This document shows positions 40,179-50,311 of a stretch of DNA of 64,000 bases, one piece after another. This DNA is from Pseudomonadota bacterium. GTDB taxonomy: Bacteria; Desulfobacterota; JAPLJL01. The position numbers and the translations under genes were made by a program. The notes under the pieces were generated by a model. That model ran no database searches, was not told the DNA's origin, and worked only from the letters and a program-made list of their open reading frames with translations. Numbering within the stretch: position 1 is the first letter of the stretch; every line of letters begins with the position of its first letter. The stretch lies in NCBI GenBank assembly GCA_026388655.1, contig JAPLJI010000067.1:1-64000 (forward strand), written 5' to 3'.

Positions 40179-40358
40179 AAACCAAAACTTAAGGATCGTT
40201 TTGAGAAAAATCCCCTGCGGTCTCGCCGCGGGAGCTTCATTGTCTCCCGAAAAATCAAACAAATTATCCTTTAGCGAAGAATCTCGGAAAAGAAAAGGTG
40301 TTTTGCTTCGCTCCGACCTATCCATAGGCATTTTTATCCTCAATTCATTTATAAAAAT

Positions 40359-41162
40359 TTATTCCTCCAGGAGCGGCTGAAAAATGCTCTTCCCGGCCTC
40401 GAAAAACGATTTGAGATGCTTCAGGTTCAGGCCGAAAATATTCAGGGCGGGCTCGGAACGCTTGGCCCCGGACTGGATAGAGACAGACACCCCCGGGAAA
40501 GAGTCCTTCAGGGTTTTGCGCACCTCCTCGAGCCTCGGTTTCAGGTTAGGGGGGACCTTCGGGACGCTGGTTCCTTCCGGGGCGGCTTGCCGGAGCTTCT
40601 CGGCCTCCTCCGCCCGGGTGGCAAGCTCGTAAGCCTCCTTGAAGCCGATCTCGCCGTCCTCCAGGCGCTTCAAGACCCGGGGCACACGGGCGACGGACAG
40701 GTAGCGGTTGACCGAGACCCGGTTCCGTCCGATCATCCGGCCGATTTCCTCGTCGGAATATTTGAAGCGTTCCTTCAACTCCTGGCAGATCATCACGATT
40801 TCGTAGGGGGTGTAATCCTGGCGGCCGGTGTTCTCGGCGAAGCGGAGGCGCAGGGCCTCCTCATCGGACAGCTTGGGATAGATCTTGGCCAGGACCGCGG
40901 GTTTTCCTTCCTTCTGAAGTGCCACAACCCTGCGAAATCCATAGATAATTTGGAATTTTCCTGCCTTGTCCGGGCGGACCGCTATTTCCATTTTTTGCCC
41001 GCCGCCATGCCGGATGGAGTCGCGAAGACCTTCCAAAAAGAAGGGGCCCTTCCGGAAGGCGAAATCCCGGCTTTCGGAAAGCTCGTTGAGCGGAATTTCC
41101 CGGAATTCAAAGGCTGAGGCCGGGGCTGTAATTTTCGGGCTGGCAGCTTTTTCCTTTTTCAT
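40359..41162 (-). CDS. ParB N-domain/Spo0J-like protein
   Basis: IPLNELSESRDFAFRKGP...FQIIYGFRRVVALQ...LRFAENTGRQDYTPYEIVMICQELKERFKYSDEEIGRMIGRNRVSVNRYL (HTH). Confidence 0.82.
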   Translation of the reverse strand: MKKEKAASPKITAPASAFEFREIPLNELSESRDFAFRKGPFFLEGLRDSIRHGGGQKMEIAVRPDKAGKFQIIYGFRRVVALQKEGKPAVLAKIYPKLSDEEALRLRFAENTGRQDYTPYEIVMICQELKERFKYSDEEIGRMIGRNRVSVNRYLSVARVPRVLKRLEDGEIGFKEAYELATRAEEAEKLRQAAPEGTSVPKVPPNLKPRLEEVRKTLKDSFPGVSVSIQSGAKRSEPALNIFGLNLKHLKSFFEAGKSIFQPLLEE

Positions 41163-41450
41163 TTTTCCCTTCCTGATTACCCACGGGTGTAACCCGGGTT
41201 ACATTTTTAGATGCCAAAATCCAGACCGGGGGTCATTATAGCATTTTTTTTGCGCGGCTCGTTTCGGTTGCGTTATTCGGTTGTGGGCTTAATAAATCCG
41301 CCGGACGTTGGCCGGAGACGAAGCGATCACCGCCTCTGGCGGGATTCCGCCAAAGGCGGAAGCGGCGTAACCGATCAACGTGATAAATGATAAGCAGATA
41401 TTTTGTTTTTTCCCCGGGTTGGGATATACTAGGTCACCGAAAGGATAATT

Positions 41451-42488
41451 ATGGAACCGAAAAAAAGATTGACGGAACTCGCGCGGGCCTCGGGCTGAGC
41501 GGCCAAACTGGGTCCGGGCGACCTGATGAAGATATTGATGTCCCTGACCCCGGCGGTTGATCCCAACCTGCTGGTCGGGATGGACACCTGGGACGATGCC
41601 GCCGTCTATCGCCTGACCCCTGACCTGGCCCTGGTGCAGACGGTGGATATCATCACCCCGGTCGTGGACGATCCTTTTGTCTTCGGGCAGATCGCGGCGG
41701 CCAATGCCTTGAGCGACGTATATGCCATGGGAGGGAGGCCCCTGACCGCGATGAACATCCTGGCGGTCGAGGCCTGTGTTGATCCTTCCATACCCCGCGA
41801 GATCCTCCGGGGGGCAGAGGCCAAAATCAAGGAATCCGGGGCGGTGGTCGTGGGTGGTCACTCGGTAGATGACCAGGAACTCAAGTTCGGGCTTTCCGTC
41901 ACCGGGCTTGTTCATCCCGACAAGATCCTACGCAACAGCCTGGCCCGGCCGGGCGATGTTTTAATCCTGACCAAGCCGATCGGCACGGGGATTATCGCGA
42001 CGGCGATAAAGGGAGGTGTGGTTTCTCCGGAGGCTTTGGAAAAAGCCATCAAATCCATGACCGCCTTAAACCGGGAAGCTTCGGAGGCCGCCCTCGATTT
42101 CGGGGCCCACGCCGCCACGGACATTACCGGATTTGGTCTGATCGGCCATGCCTTCGAAATAGTCCGCTTCGGTAAAATCAAGGCCAGGATTTTCGCAGGC
42201 AAGGTACCGATTCTTCCGGGGGTTAAGGACTTGATCAAGGAGGGCATGGTTCCGGGCGGGACCAAGCGCAACCAGGATCATTTCGGTTCCCAGGTCAGGG
42301 TTGATTCCGGGGTCTCAGAGGAACAGAAGCTTATCCTTTTCGATCCCCAGACATCGGGGGGGCTTTTGATCGCCATTTCTGTGGAATCAAGCTCGAAACT
42401 TATTGAAAAGCTTGGAAAATATCTGGCTGTGATTGTCGGAGATATCAGGGAAGGAAAGGGCGAACTAGAGGTTATTTCGGGCGGTTAG
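41451..42488 (+). CDS. selD: Selenide, water dikinase SelD with selenocysteine at codon 16 (TGA 41496-41498)
   Basis: MEPKKRLTELARASG-U-AAKLGPGDLMKILMSLTPAVDPNLLVGMDTWDDAAVYRL; frame continues without interruption to 42488. Confidence 0.93.
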
Positions 42489-42499
42489 AAAATGGTTTT

Positions 42500-43453
42500 A
42501 TGATCGGAATTCTAATTAATCCCAATTCCGGCAAGAATAAAAAAGGACGCTGCGGGCCCGAGGAGCTCGAGGCAATTCTGAAGGGCGAGGCTGTTGCCCG
42601 GGCCATTTACTCCGGACGAGCGGTGGAAGCGGCGCTTCGCGAATTCCGGGACCGGGGGGTGGATCTCCTCTGCGTCTCGGGAGGCGACGGTTCGATGCAC
42701 CTCACCTTGAGCCAAGTAATCGCGTTTTCCCGGCAGGAAAAATGGGAGCTTCCGCTTTTTTATCCCCTCCGGGGAGGGGTGATGAACGTAGTGGCCAACG
42801 AGGTGGCCTCGCGGGTGGGGACCCCGGCCACCCAGTGCCAGAAACTGCTCCCGGTTTATCAGCGGATCAAGGCCGGCGAGCCCCCCAAAATATATACCCA
42901 GCCAATTATGCGGATCCAGGATCCCCAGCTCCCCCGGGGGGAGACCTACTCCTTTACCTTCACCGGGGCGATGCTTTACCGGGGTTATCACGCTTATTAT
43001 TCCGGAGCCCCGCCCACCTTGTGGAAAGCTTTCCGGGTGGCTTCCCAAATTATTTACGGGGTGGCCACCAAGAATCACTGGTCGGTCCAGACCCCCGAAA
43101 AATTAAGGGCGGACGGCCAGGCGCTCCCCTTCGATGAGGTGCTTTTCACCCTGGCGGCCACCTTGCGAAAGATGGTTCTCTGGTTCTCTCCTTTCGCCCC
43201 GATTGACCGGCCGCTTTCGGGGGAATTCTACGCTTACTGCTGCGCCCTTTCGCCCGGAGAGACGATTCGTCATCTTTACGCTTTCTCGCGGGGTAAGCGG
43301 AAGAGCGAAAGGCTTTTCAATCAGACCGTCAAGGAGCTCACCATCGAAGGTCGGGATGGCTATACCCTGGACGGCGAGATTTACCCGCGGAAAGAAGGCT
43401 ACCGTATCCGGATCACCTGCGGCCCGACACTCAACGTATTAAAACTCGATTAG
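42500..43453 (+). CDS. Diacylglycerol/lipid-kinase-like protein
   Basis: MIGILINPNSGKNKKG; LLCVSGGDGSMH. Confidence 0.85.
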   Translation: MIGILINPNSGKNKKGRCGPEELEAILKGEAVARAIYSGRAVEAALREFRDRGVDLLCVSGGDGSMHLTLSQVIAFSRQEKWELPLFYPLRGGVMNVVANEVASRVGTPATQCQKLLPVYQRIKAGEPPKIYTQPIMRIQDPQLPRGETYSFTFTGAMLYRGYHAYYSGAPPTLWKAFRVASQIIYGVATKNHWSVQTPEKLRADGQALPFDEVLFTLAATLRKMVLWFSPFAPIDRPLSGEFYAYCCALSPGETIRHLYAFSRGKRKSERLFNQTVKELTIEGRDGYTLDGEIYPRKEGYRIRITCGPTLNVLKLD

Positions 43454-43624
43454 TTATTGGGACCGAGGGTTCCAGATTTTTCTCAAGAGAATGAAAATCC
43501 CCCTTGTCCCCCTTTTTACAACCCCGCCAGGGCGGGGCTTTATTGAAAGAGGGGCAGGGGAGATTTGGAATCTAAAACCTTTTGATTTAGAATAAGAAAG
43601 CTTTAAATCTAAAGTGAAGAAATA

Positions 43625-44365
43625 ATGAACCAGTCGAAGAAACCCCGCCGCATCTTTCGGAAACGGCCCAGGCCGGCGAAAAAAAAGAAATCCACTTTCC
43701 GATCGATTCCGCCCCCCGCTGGGAGGTGAACCTGGCCTGGTTCATGAAATTGATAATCCTGGTCACCATTTTTGTCGAGTTTGTTTACGGGGAGTTCCTC
43801 TACGGGCTCTGGGGGCTGGTGGCCTTCGGGATCAATTTTCTCCCGATCCGGTTCGCGAAAAGCTCCAAGACCATCCTCCCGATTGAGTTCGAGATCATCC
43901 TGCTCGTGATCCTTTCCCTGGACGTGGTCTTTGGAAGGTTCCTGCATCTTTACGACACGATAATTTATTACGATAAGATTATCCATTACCACGATTCCAT
44001 CCTGATCGCTTTTTCCGGTTTTCTTTTGATCTATTCCCTTTATTTCACCTTATTTCACCAACCGGATCCGGACCTCGCCCGTCCTCGCGGGTTTGATCAT
44101 CGTCCTGGTCACGGTGGGTTTCGGGGGGATCTGTGAGATCATGGAATACGCCGCCGATAATATTTTCGCGGATGGGGCGCAGGGGTCACCGGCGATGTCG
44201 GCAATCGACGACACGATGTGGGACCTGATTTGCGATTTCCTGGGCGGGATCGTGGGGGCCGTGTTCGGCACGCTCTACATCCGCTATTCCCACCGCACTC
44301 ATCGGCGCAGGTTTTACAAGCTCATGACCGCACTGACCGGGGAGCCGGCGGAACGGGCGGGATGA
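43625..44365 (+). pseudogene. YjdF/DUF2238-like membrane protein, frame broken by 10-bp tandem duplication (44040-44059); possible second shift at A8 run 43679-43686
   Basis: Deleting one TTATTTCACC restores ...FLLIYSLYFTNRIRTSPVLAGLIIVLVTVGFGGICEIMEYAADNIF... Confidence 0.8.
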
Positions 44366-44414
44366 GCGGGAAGCCAAGAATCGGGCCCGGCGGTTCCGGC
44401 CCGGGGGAGGTAGG

Positions 44415-45575
44415 ATGCCAATGAAGGATTACGATGTTTTCATCGCCGGCGGGGGGATCGGGGGCTCAGTAGCCGCCAAGTTCGCCGCCCGCGGGGGCCT
44501 GAAGACCCTGTTCGTCGAGAAGCAGAAGACGCCCCGGGGCAAGCCCTGTTCGGGCATCCAGTTCAAATACTTCGAGAAGATCCTGGGAGAAAAGATCCCC
44601 CGGGAGCGACTCTGCCGCCACCAGATCGCCCGGATCGAGACCCATTTTCACGATGGCACCTCCTTCCGGGCCCCCTTCCCGATGTTCAACTACATGCGCA
44701 AGACCTTCGATCACTGGCTGAACCAGGTGGCCCGGGAGGCGGGAGCCGAGTTCCGGGACGAGTGCGAGTTCCTGGATTTCGAGGAGACCGGCGAAGAGGT
44801 GACGATCACGGTCCAGCCCCGGGGGGGAGAACCGGAGAAGCTCCGGGCCCGCTACGCCCTGGACGCGACCGGCCTGACCGCCATGCCGATGCGGCGGAAG
44901 CTCCGGCCCCATGATTTCGGAAGCAAGGCCGCCGGCGGCGGGATCAATTTCTACATCGACGGCCCCGCCCGGCTGGACCCCAAAACCGTCTACCAGTTCT
45001 GGGACCTAAATTTCAGCGACGCCATGTTTGCCTGGATCTACACCAAGACCCTCGATGACGGCCGGGACTACTGGGTGGTGGGCACCGCCTGTACCAGCGG
45101 CGACATCCGCGAGCGCCAGCGGCTTTTTTACAATTATGTCCGGGAGAAGTTCGGGATCCAGGGCCGGATCGTGGAAAAGGAGGAACTCCTGACCGGGATG
45201 GACATGAAATCGCGGGACCGGGTCTGGCTGGGCCAGGGCCGTATTCTTATGGTGGGCGACGCCGCGGGCCTCCTGGATGGGGTCCGGGGCGTGGGGCAGG
45301 ACGCGGCGGCGATCTCGGGGAGGCTGGCGGCCAAGGCTATCCTGCGCTCCCGGGAGACCAGGACCCCAGTGCTCGAGGAATACGCCCGGTTGACCCGGCC
45401 GATCGTCGCCCAGACCCGGGCCAACCAGGAGCGCGAGATCGATCAGTGTAAAAACAACGAGGAACTCAAACGGTATATCAAGAGCAACATGTTCAAAACG
45501 GGGGCCAAGATGCTGGTGCAGATGTTTCTCAACTACTTTCGGCCGGTGGAGAGGCTCCGCCTCCTGCCCCCCTGA
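44415..45575 (+). CDS. Geranylgeranyl-reductase-family FAD protein
   Basis: YDVFIAGGGIGGSVAAKFAARGGLKTLFVEKQKTPRGKPCSG; RILMVGDAAGLLDGVRGVGQDAA. Confidence 0.88.
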   Translation: MPMKDYDVFIAGGGIGGSVAAKFAARGGLKTLFVEKQKTPRGKPCSGIQFKYFEKILGEKIPRERLCRHQIARIETHFHDGTSFRAPFPMFNYMRKTFDHWLNQVAREAGAEFRDECEFLDFEETGEEVTITVQPRGGEPEKLRARYALDATGLTAMPMRRKLRPHDFGSKAAGGGINFYIDGPARLDPKTVYQFWDLNFSDAMFAWIYTKTLDDGRDYWVVGTACTSGDIRERQRLFYNYVREKFGIQGRIVEKEELLTGMDMKSRDRVWLGQGRILMVGDAAGLLDGVRGVGQDAAAISGRLAAKAILRSRETRTPVLEEYARLTRPIVAQTRANQEREIDQCKNNEELKRYIKSNMFKTGAKMLVQMFLNYFRPVERLRLLPP

Positions 45576-45623
45576 AATTCAGGATGTATCAATGCGTTAG
45601 TTTATAGAAAGGAGAAAACCAAA

Positions 45624-45965
45624 ATGGAAGGCTTCCTAACGAAGAGGATAGTCACGGTGGCTTTGGCCCTGTTGATCGCCCTCTGGGCGGGTTCCGCGCT
45701 GATGGTGAAAAGCGCCCCGGCCGGGGAGCCGGAAAAGGCGGAGGCGGTCCAGCTCAACGCGAATATCACCCTGGCGGACAATCTGACCGCGCTCAAGGGA
45801 AAGACGGTGACCGTGACCTTATCGGCGGGTCAGTCCCTGTCCGGAACGGTAAAAGACGTTAAGAACGGCCTTTTGCATCTGGAGAAGCTCGCCGGGAAGG
45901 AATTTTACGACGCGCTGGTGGTGATCGAGGATATCAGCGTGGTGGAGATCCGGGCGAGAAAGTAA
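45624..45965 (+). CDS. Small exported protein of unknown function
   Basis: 113 aa, N-terminal signal segment, RBS AGGAG upstream. Confidence 0.7.
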   Translation: MEGFLTKRIVTVALALLIALWAGSALMVKSAPAGEPEKAEAVQLNANITLADNLTALKGKTVTVTLSAGQSLSGTVKDVKNGLLHLEKLAGKEFYDALVVIEDISVVEIRARK

Positions 45966-45995
45966 AACGGGTATCCGGGAAAGGGGATCGGGTCA

Positions 45996-47564
45996 ATGGG
46001 AACAAGAAGCGGATATGAATACGACGCCATCATCATCGGCACGGGCATCGGGGGCCTGGTGGCCGGGGCCTACCTGGCCAAGGCGGGCGCCCGGGTCATG
46101 CTTTACGAGCACCACAGCCAGCCCGGGGGATACTTCACGTCTTTCACCCGGCAGGGCTTCACTTTCGACGGCGGGATCCAGGCCTGCGAGGACTGCGGGA
46201 TGCTATTTTCCGTCCTGCGCCAGATCGGCGTGCTTGACCGGGTGGAGCTCAAGAAAGCCAGGTTCGGACTGGCCACCCCCGATCATTTTGCCGTGCTCGA
46301 CTCCCTGGAGAGCGTGCAGGCCTTTTACCGGGAGCTAATCAAAGTCTACCCCGACCAGGCCGCCGGGATAAACCGGATTGTCGAGGACGTCGGCAATTTC
46401 TGCCGGGTGATGGAGGCCTACTGCCAGCTTCCCAATCCCATGTTCGGGCCCCTGCGCCAGGCCATGGCCACCTACCCGGGATGGCGGAAAAAATACAAAG
46501 GGGATTTGAAACACTCGAAAGAATTCGTGGAATACATGAAAATCCCCTTGGATGTTTACCTGCAAAAACGGCTGACCAATGCCGACCTGATCCTTTTTAT
46601 CAAGCAGATGATGTACGCGGGGGCGCCGGCCTCGTTCACGCTCTCCTTTTACTACTTCGTGATGGATTATTACCATCCCCGGGGCGGGTTCCAGTCCATT
46701 TCCAACGCCCTGGCCGACTTCATCACCGAGAAGGGCGGGAAAATCCAGTATAAAACCCTAGTGGAGGAGATCGTGCTGGAGAACGGCCGGGCCGCGGGTG
46801 TCAGGTTGAAAACCGGGGAGATCATCCGCGCCCCCTACATCATCTCCAACAGCGACGCCCGCCGGACCTTCCTGAAAATGCTCCCGCCCGAGGCCACGCC
46901 GGAGACCTACCGCTGGCGGCTGGCCGAGACGCCGGTTTCCGATTCGGTCATCACCGTATTCCTGGGCGTGGACATCCCGGCGGAGGAAATCAAAACCCGG
47001 GACTGCAAGCATATCTATTACCTGCCCGACTACAAAGGGGTGGACGTGCTCAAGTCGCTCGACGACGAGGACGCTTACACCCGGGCGCCGGTGGAGATCT
47101 GCATTCCCTCGCTCGAGGACCCCTCCATGGCCCCGCCGGGGAAGACCGCGATCGTGTTACAGAGTCTGGCTTACATGAACTACGCGAACAACTGGGGGAC
47201 CGAGAACGGGAAACGCACCGAGAAGTACAAGGCCCTGAAGGAGAAAGTCTCGAACCAGCTGATCGCGAACGCGGAGAAGCTCATCCCCGGGCTTTCGGGA
47301 AAAATCGTGTTCAAGGCCGTGGGCACGCCCTACACGAACGAGCGCTACACGCTCAACTCGGAAGGGGCCACCGCCGGCTGGACCTACAACCCGACCAAGG
47401 CGATGAACACGGGGTGGGAAGGAATGAAGGGATTCAAGACCACGGTGAAGAACCTCTACCTAGTGGGACACTGGACAATGTCGCCCGGGGGGGCGCCGGC
47501 AGGGTTCATGTCGGGCCGGATCGTCTCCTCCCTGGTCAAGTGGCGCCTCCGGATGAGGATTTGA
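45996..47564 (+). CDS. Phytoene-desaturase/carotenoid-isomerase-like FAD oxidoreductase
   Basis: YDAIIIGTGIGGLVAGAYLAKAGARVMLYEHHSQPGGYFTSFTRQGFTFDGG. Confidence 0.9.
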   Translation: MGTRSGYEYDAIIIGTGIGGLVAGAYLAKAGARVMLYEHHSQPGGYFTSFTRQGFTFDGGIQACEDCGMLFSVLRQIGVLDRVELKKARFGLATPDHFAVLDSLESVQAFYRELIKVYPDQAAGINRIVEDVGNFCRVMEAYCQLPNPMFGPLRQAMATYPGWRKKYKGDLKHSKEFVEYMKIPLDVYLQKRLTNADLILFIKQMMYAGAPASFTLSFYYFVMDYYHPRGGFQSISNALADFITEKGGKIQYKTLVEEIVLENGRAAGVRLKTGEIIRAPYIISNSDARRTFLKMLPPEATPETYRWRLAETPVSDSVITVFLGVDIPAEEIKTRDCKHIYYLPDYKGVDVLKSLDDEDAYTRAPVEICIPSLEDPSMAPPGKTAIVLQSLAYMNYANNWGTENGKRTEKYKALKEKVSNQLIANAEKLIPGLSGKIVFKAVGTPYTNERYTLNSEGATAGWTYNPTKAMNTGWEGMKGFKTTVKNLYLVGHWTMSPGGAPAGFMSGRIVSSLVKWRLRMRI

Positions 47565-47567
47565 GAT

Positions 47568-48023
47568 ATGAATCCGCAAATGAAATACAAACACACCAAC
47601 ATCGTGGCGCGGGATTGGAGGGTGCTGGCTAAATTCTACGAGGAGGTCTTCGGTTGTGTCAGGGTGCCGCCGGAAAGACATTTATCGGGTGAATGGCTGG
47701 AAAAGGGGACGGGGGTAAAAAGCGCCGAGATATCCGGGGCGCATCTTCGCCTGCCGGGTTGTGGCGAACAGGGGCCGACCCTGGAGATATTCAAGTATTC
47801 AAGGAATGAAACAAAACCGCCGTCTGTAGCGAACCGTGAGGGTTTTGCCCACATCGCGTTTGAGGTTCAGGATGTTGAGCGGGCGATGGCCCAGGTACTG
47901 GCCCATGGCGGCAAAAAGATCGGCGAGGTTTCAACCGCCATGGTTGAGGGGGTAGGGAAGCTGACGGTTGTATATGTTGCCGATCCAGAGGGCAACATCA
48001 TTGAGCTGCAACGGTGGGATTAA
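47568..48023 (+). CDS. VOC (glyoxalase/bleomycin-resistance) family protein
   Basis: KYKHTNIVARDWRVLAKFYEEVFGC...VADPEGNIIELQRWD. Confidence 0.92.
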   Translation: MNPQMKYKHTNIVARDWRVLAKFYEEVFGCVRVPPERHLSGEWLEKGTGVKSAEISGAHLRLPGCGEQGPTLEIFKYSRNETKPPSVANREGFAHIAFEVQDVERAMAQVLAHGGKKIGEVSTAMVEGVGKLTVVYVADPEGNIIELQRWD

Positions 48024-48134
48024 TTCGACCACCCCTAGATTCCCGCTCCCCGATTAAGAACTTCGAGGACAAGCTCCGCGGGAATGACAGCGAACAAACC
48101 AAGACGAAAAAACGAAAATCAGAAAGGGAAATTA

Positions 48135-48767
48135 ATGAAGATTCTCGGGTTGTGCGGGTCGCCGATCAAGAAAGGGAATGCGTACGTCTACCTGGGAAAG
48201 GCCCTGGAGCCAATCCAGGGCACGGGGCCGGAGATCGAGATCGTCGAACTCGCTAAAAAGAAGATCGAGGACTGCGTCCATTGCAACTGGTGCCTGAAGA
48301 ACAAGGATGTTAAAAAGATCTGCGCCCAGAATGACGACGGGGAGGAAATCCTCCACAAAATAAAATCCTGTGACATCCTGGTGGCGGCTTCACCGGCCTA
48401 CTACGGGCGGATGACGGGGAGGATGGCAAGCATCTTCGACCGCACCCGGCCCTTCATTTTCAGCCCCGCCCATCGGGGCGTGATGAAAGACAAGCTGGGG
48501 GTGGCCCTGACCGTGGGATGGGGGCGCAACTCCGGGGTGGAGACTACGTTACTTTCCATTGTTTACAGTTTCATGGTCCTCGAGATGCTCCCAGTTAGCT
48601 ACCACGAAGGGGGGGCGCTTTTCGGGGCGGCGGGTATCTCGAACCCGCTCCTTGTTCGGCGGGAAAAGAACGACCATCACGCCATCGAAGCCGACCTGCC
48701 GGGCATCCTGGCCGCCCAAGGGGTGATCAAAAGGGCGGTAGACTTAAGCGGGAGAATAAAGAGATAA
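48135..48767 (+). CDS. NADPH-dependent FMN reductase / flavodoxin-family protein
   Basis: MKILGLCGSPIKKGNAYVYL; CVHCNWCLK; ILVAASPAYYGRMTGRMASIFDR. Confidence 0.9.
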   Translation: MKILGLCGSPIKKGNAYVYLGKALEPIQGTGPEIEIVELAKKKIEDCVHCNWCLKNKDVKKICAQNDDGEEILHKIKSCDILVAASPAYYGRMTGRMASIFDRTRPFIFSPAHRGVMKDKLGVALTVGWGRNSGVETTLLSIVYSFMVLEMLPVSYHEGGALFGAAGISNPLLVRREKNDHHAIEADLPGILAAQGVIKRAVDLSGRIKR

Positions 48768-49101
48768 AACCTAATGACGATCCTCCTTCGCCAATCCATA
48801 CTGCGCCGTAGGTTTTCACCTCCACCAACCCTACTACGCTGAAGCTTCGAAGGATGTAGGCTACGTCGGGCCGGAGGATAGGGGCTTCGGGGGACAGGTT
48901 AACGAATGACAATTGTAGATTGAGAAATGGGTCGAATAAGTAAAAAATCTCTGCTTTTTAACTCGAACCCTTGAACCCTTGACCCCGCAGGCCCTTCTTT
49001 TCTGACTCGAAACTAGAAACCAGAAACTCGAAACAGGTGTGAATCATCTTGACATGATTTCACTATTCTGGTAATCTAGTACCAGAATTCTTAATAGGGG
49101 A

Positions 49102-49563
49102 TTGGCGATGGCGAAGATTCTAAACATTTCCGAAGCGGTGTCCCTGGCGTTGCACGCGGCGCTGATGATGTCGGCCAACCCGGGCCGGCTGATTTCCACG
49201 CATGAGATCGCGACCGCGCTCCAGGGTTCGGAGGCGCATCTCGCCAAGGTCCTCCAGCGCCTGGTGAAGGCGGGCCTGGTGGAGTCCATCCGGGGGCCCG
49301 CCGGAGGTTTCCGGCTGAAAAAGAAGCCGTCGGAGATCTGTCTGATCGAGATTTTTGAAATAATCGAGGGCAGGCTCGCGGAAGACAAATGTTTGCTTTC
49401 TTCCCCGATCTGCCCCGCGGGGTCCTGCATCTTCGGCGGGATGCTGGATTCGGTCAACCGGCAGGTAAAGGATTATCTGACCAAAACCCAGCTTTCGGAG
49501 TTTTGTAATCTTTCTCTTCCTCGGAAGGGAGGAAAACATGGCCAGGCGAAGAAAAATCATTGA
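49102..49563 (+). CDS. Rrf2-family transcriptional regulator with Cys cluster
   Basis: ISTHEIATALQGSEAHLAKVLQRLVKAGLVESIRGPAGGFRL; C-x6-C-x4-C. Confidence 0.92.
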   Translation: MAMAKILNISEAVSLALHAALMMSANPGRLISTHEIATALQGSEAHLAKVLQRLVKAGLVESIRGPAGGFRLKKKPSEICLIEIFEIIEGRLAEDKCLLSSPICPAGSCIFGGMLDSVNRQVKDYLTKTQLSEFCNLSLPRKGGKHGQAKKNH

Positions 49564-50305
49564 GATCGATGAAAAAAAGTGCAACGGCTGCGGGCAGTGC
49601 GTCTCCGCCTGCGCGGAAGGGGCGCTCGAACTGGTGAACGGTAAGGCTAAACTCGTCAAGGATATTTACTGCGACGGGCTCGGGGCCTGCATCGGCGAAT
49701 GCCCGGAAGGAGCCTTGAAGATCATTGAGCGGGAGGCCGGTTCGTTTGACGAAAAAGCGGTGGAGAGCCGGAAGGAGGGCAAGAAACCCAAAAGCAAGGG
49801 CGGCAAAACCCCGAAGACGGCGAAACCCGGCAGGACCGGGGAAACCCTGCCCTGCGGCTGTCCCTCGAACACCGTAATGGATTTGAAGACGACAAAGACT
49901 TCCACACCAGGGACCGCCGGGGAAATTCATTCCGAGCTTTCGCACTGGCCGATCAAGTTGAAGCTCCTCCCGCCCGAGGCGCCCTTTCTGAAGGGAGCCA
50001 ACCTCGTCCTCCTTGCCGACTGCTCCGCGGCGGCTTATCCAAACCTGCACCCGCATCTCCTCCGGGGCCGGGCCATCGTTATGGCCTGCCCGAAGTTCGA
50101 CGATCTCGAGGGGCACATCAACCGGCTGGCGGCGATCCTGGAGGCTTCGCGTCCGAAAAACCTGACCGTGGTCATCATGGAGGTTTCCTGCTGCCGCGGT
50201 CTTCTCTTCGCCGCCGAGAAGGCGGTCGAGCTTTCCGGAGTAAAAGTGCCCATCACTAAAATGATAATTGGCCGAAGCGGGAAAATTTTGGAGAAAACGG
50301 AATAA
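49538..50305 (+). CDS. 4Fe-4S ferredoxin-domain protein
   Basis: KCNGCGQCVSACAEGAL...CDGLGACIGECPEGAL; C-terminal redox-type domain with conserved Cys. Confidence 0.88.
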   Translation: MARRRKIIEIDEKKCNGCGQCVSACAEGALELVNGKAKLVKDIYCDGLGACIGECPEGALKIIEREAGSFDEKAVESRKEGKKPKSKGGKTPKTAKPGRTGETLPCGCPSNTVMDLKTTKTSTPGTAGEIHSELSHWPIKLKLLPPEAPFLKGANLVLLADCSAAAYPNLHPHLLRGRAIVMACPKFDDLEGHINRLAAILEASRPKNLTVVIMEVSCCRGLLFAAEKAVELSGVKVPITKMIIGRSGKILEKTE

Positions 50306-50311
50306 GGTTAG

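Noticed and set aside
40060-40185. N-terminal extension MVCHSRGSGNPGEQKNWIPHQVRND of the CooC-like ORF
   Set aside because: It is a translated REP-like palindromic repeat; the real start is MKIAVSGKGG at 40059.
41526-42488. selD starting at 41526 as in the ORF track
   Set aside because: This start removes the catalytic SGUAAKLGPGDL region; the upstream ATG at 41451 with a Sec UGA fits the family better.
43726-44136. Treating 43726-44136 and 44093-44365 as two overlapping small membrane genes
   Set aside because: An exact 10-bp tandem duplication explains the split, and the collapsed sequence gives one coherent protein.
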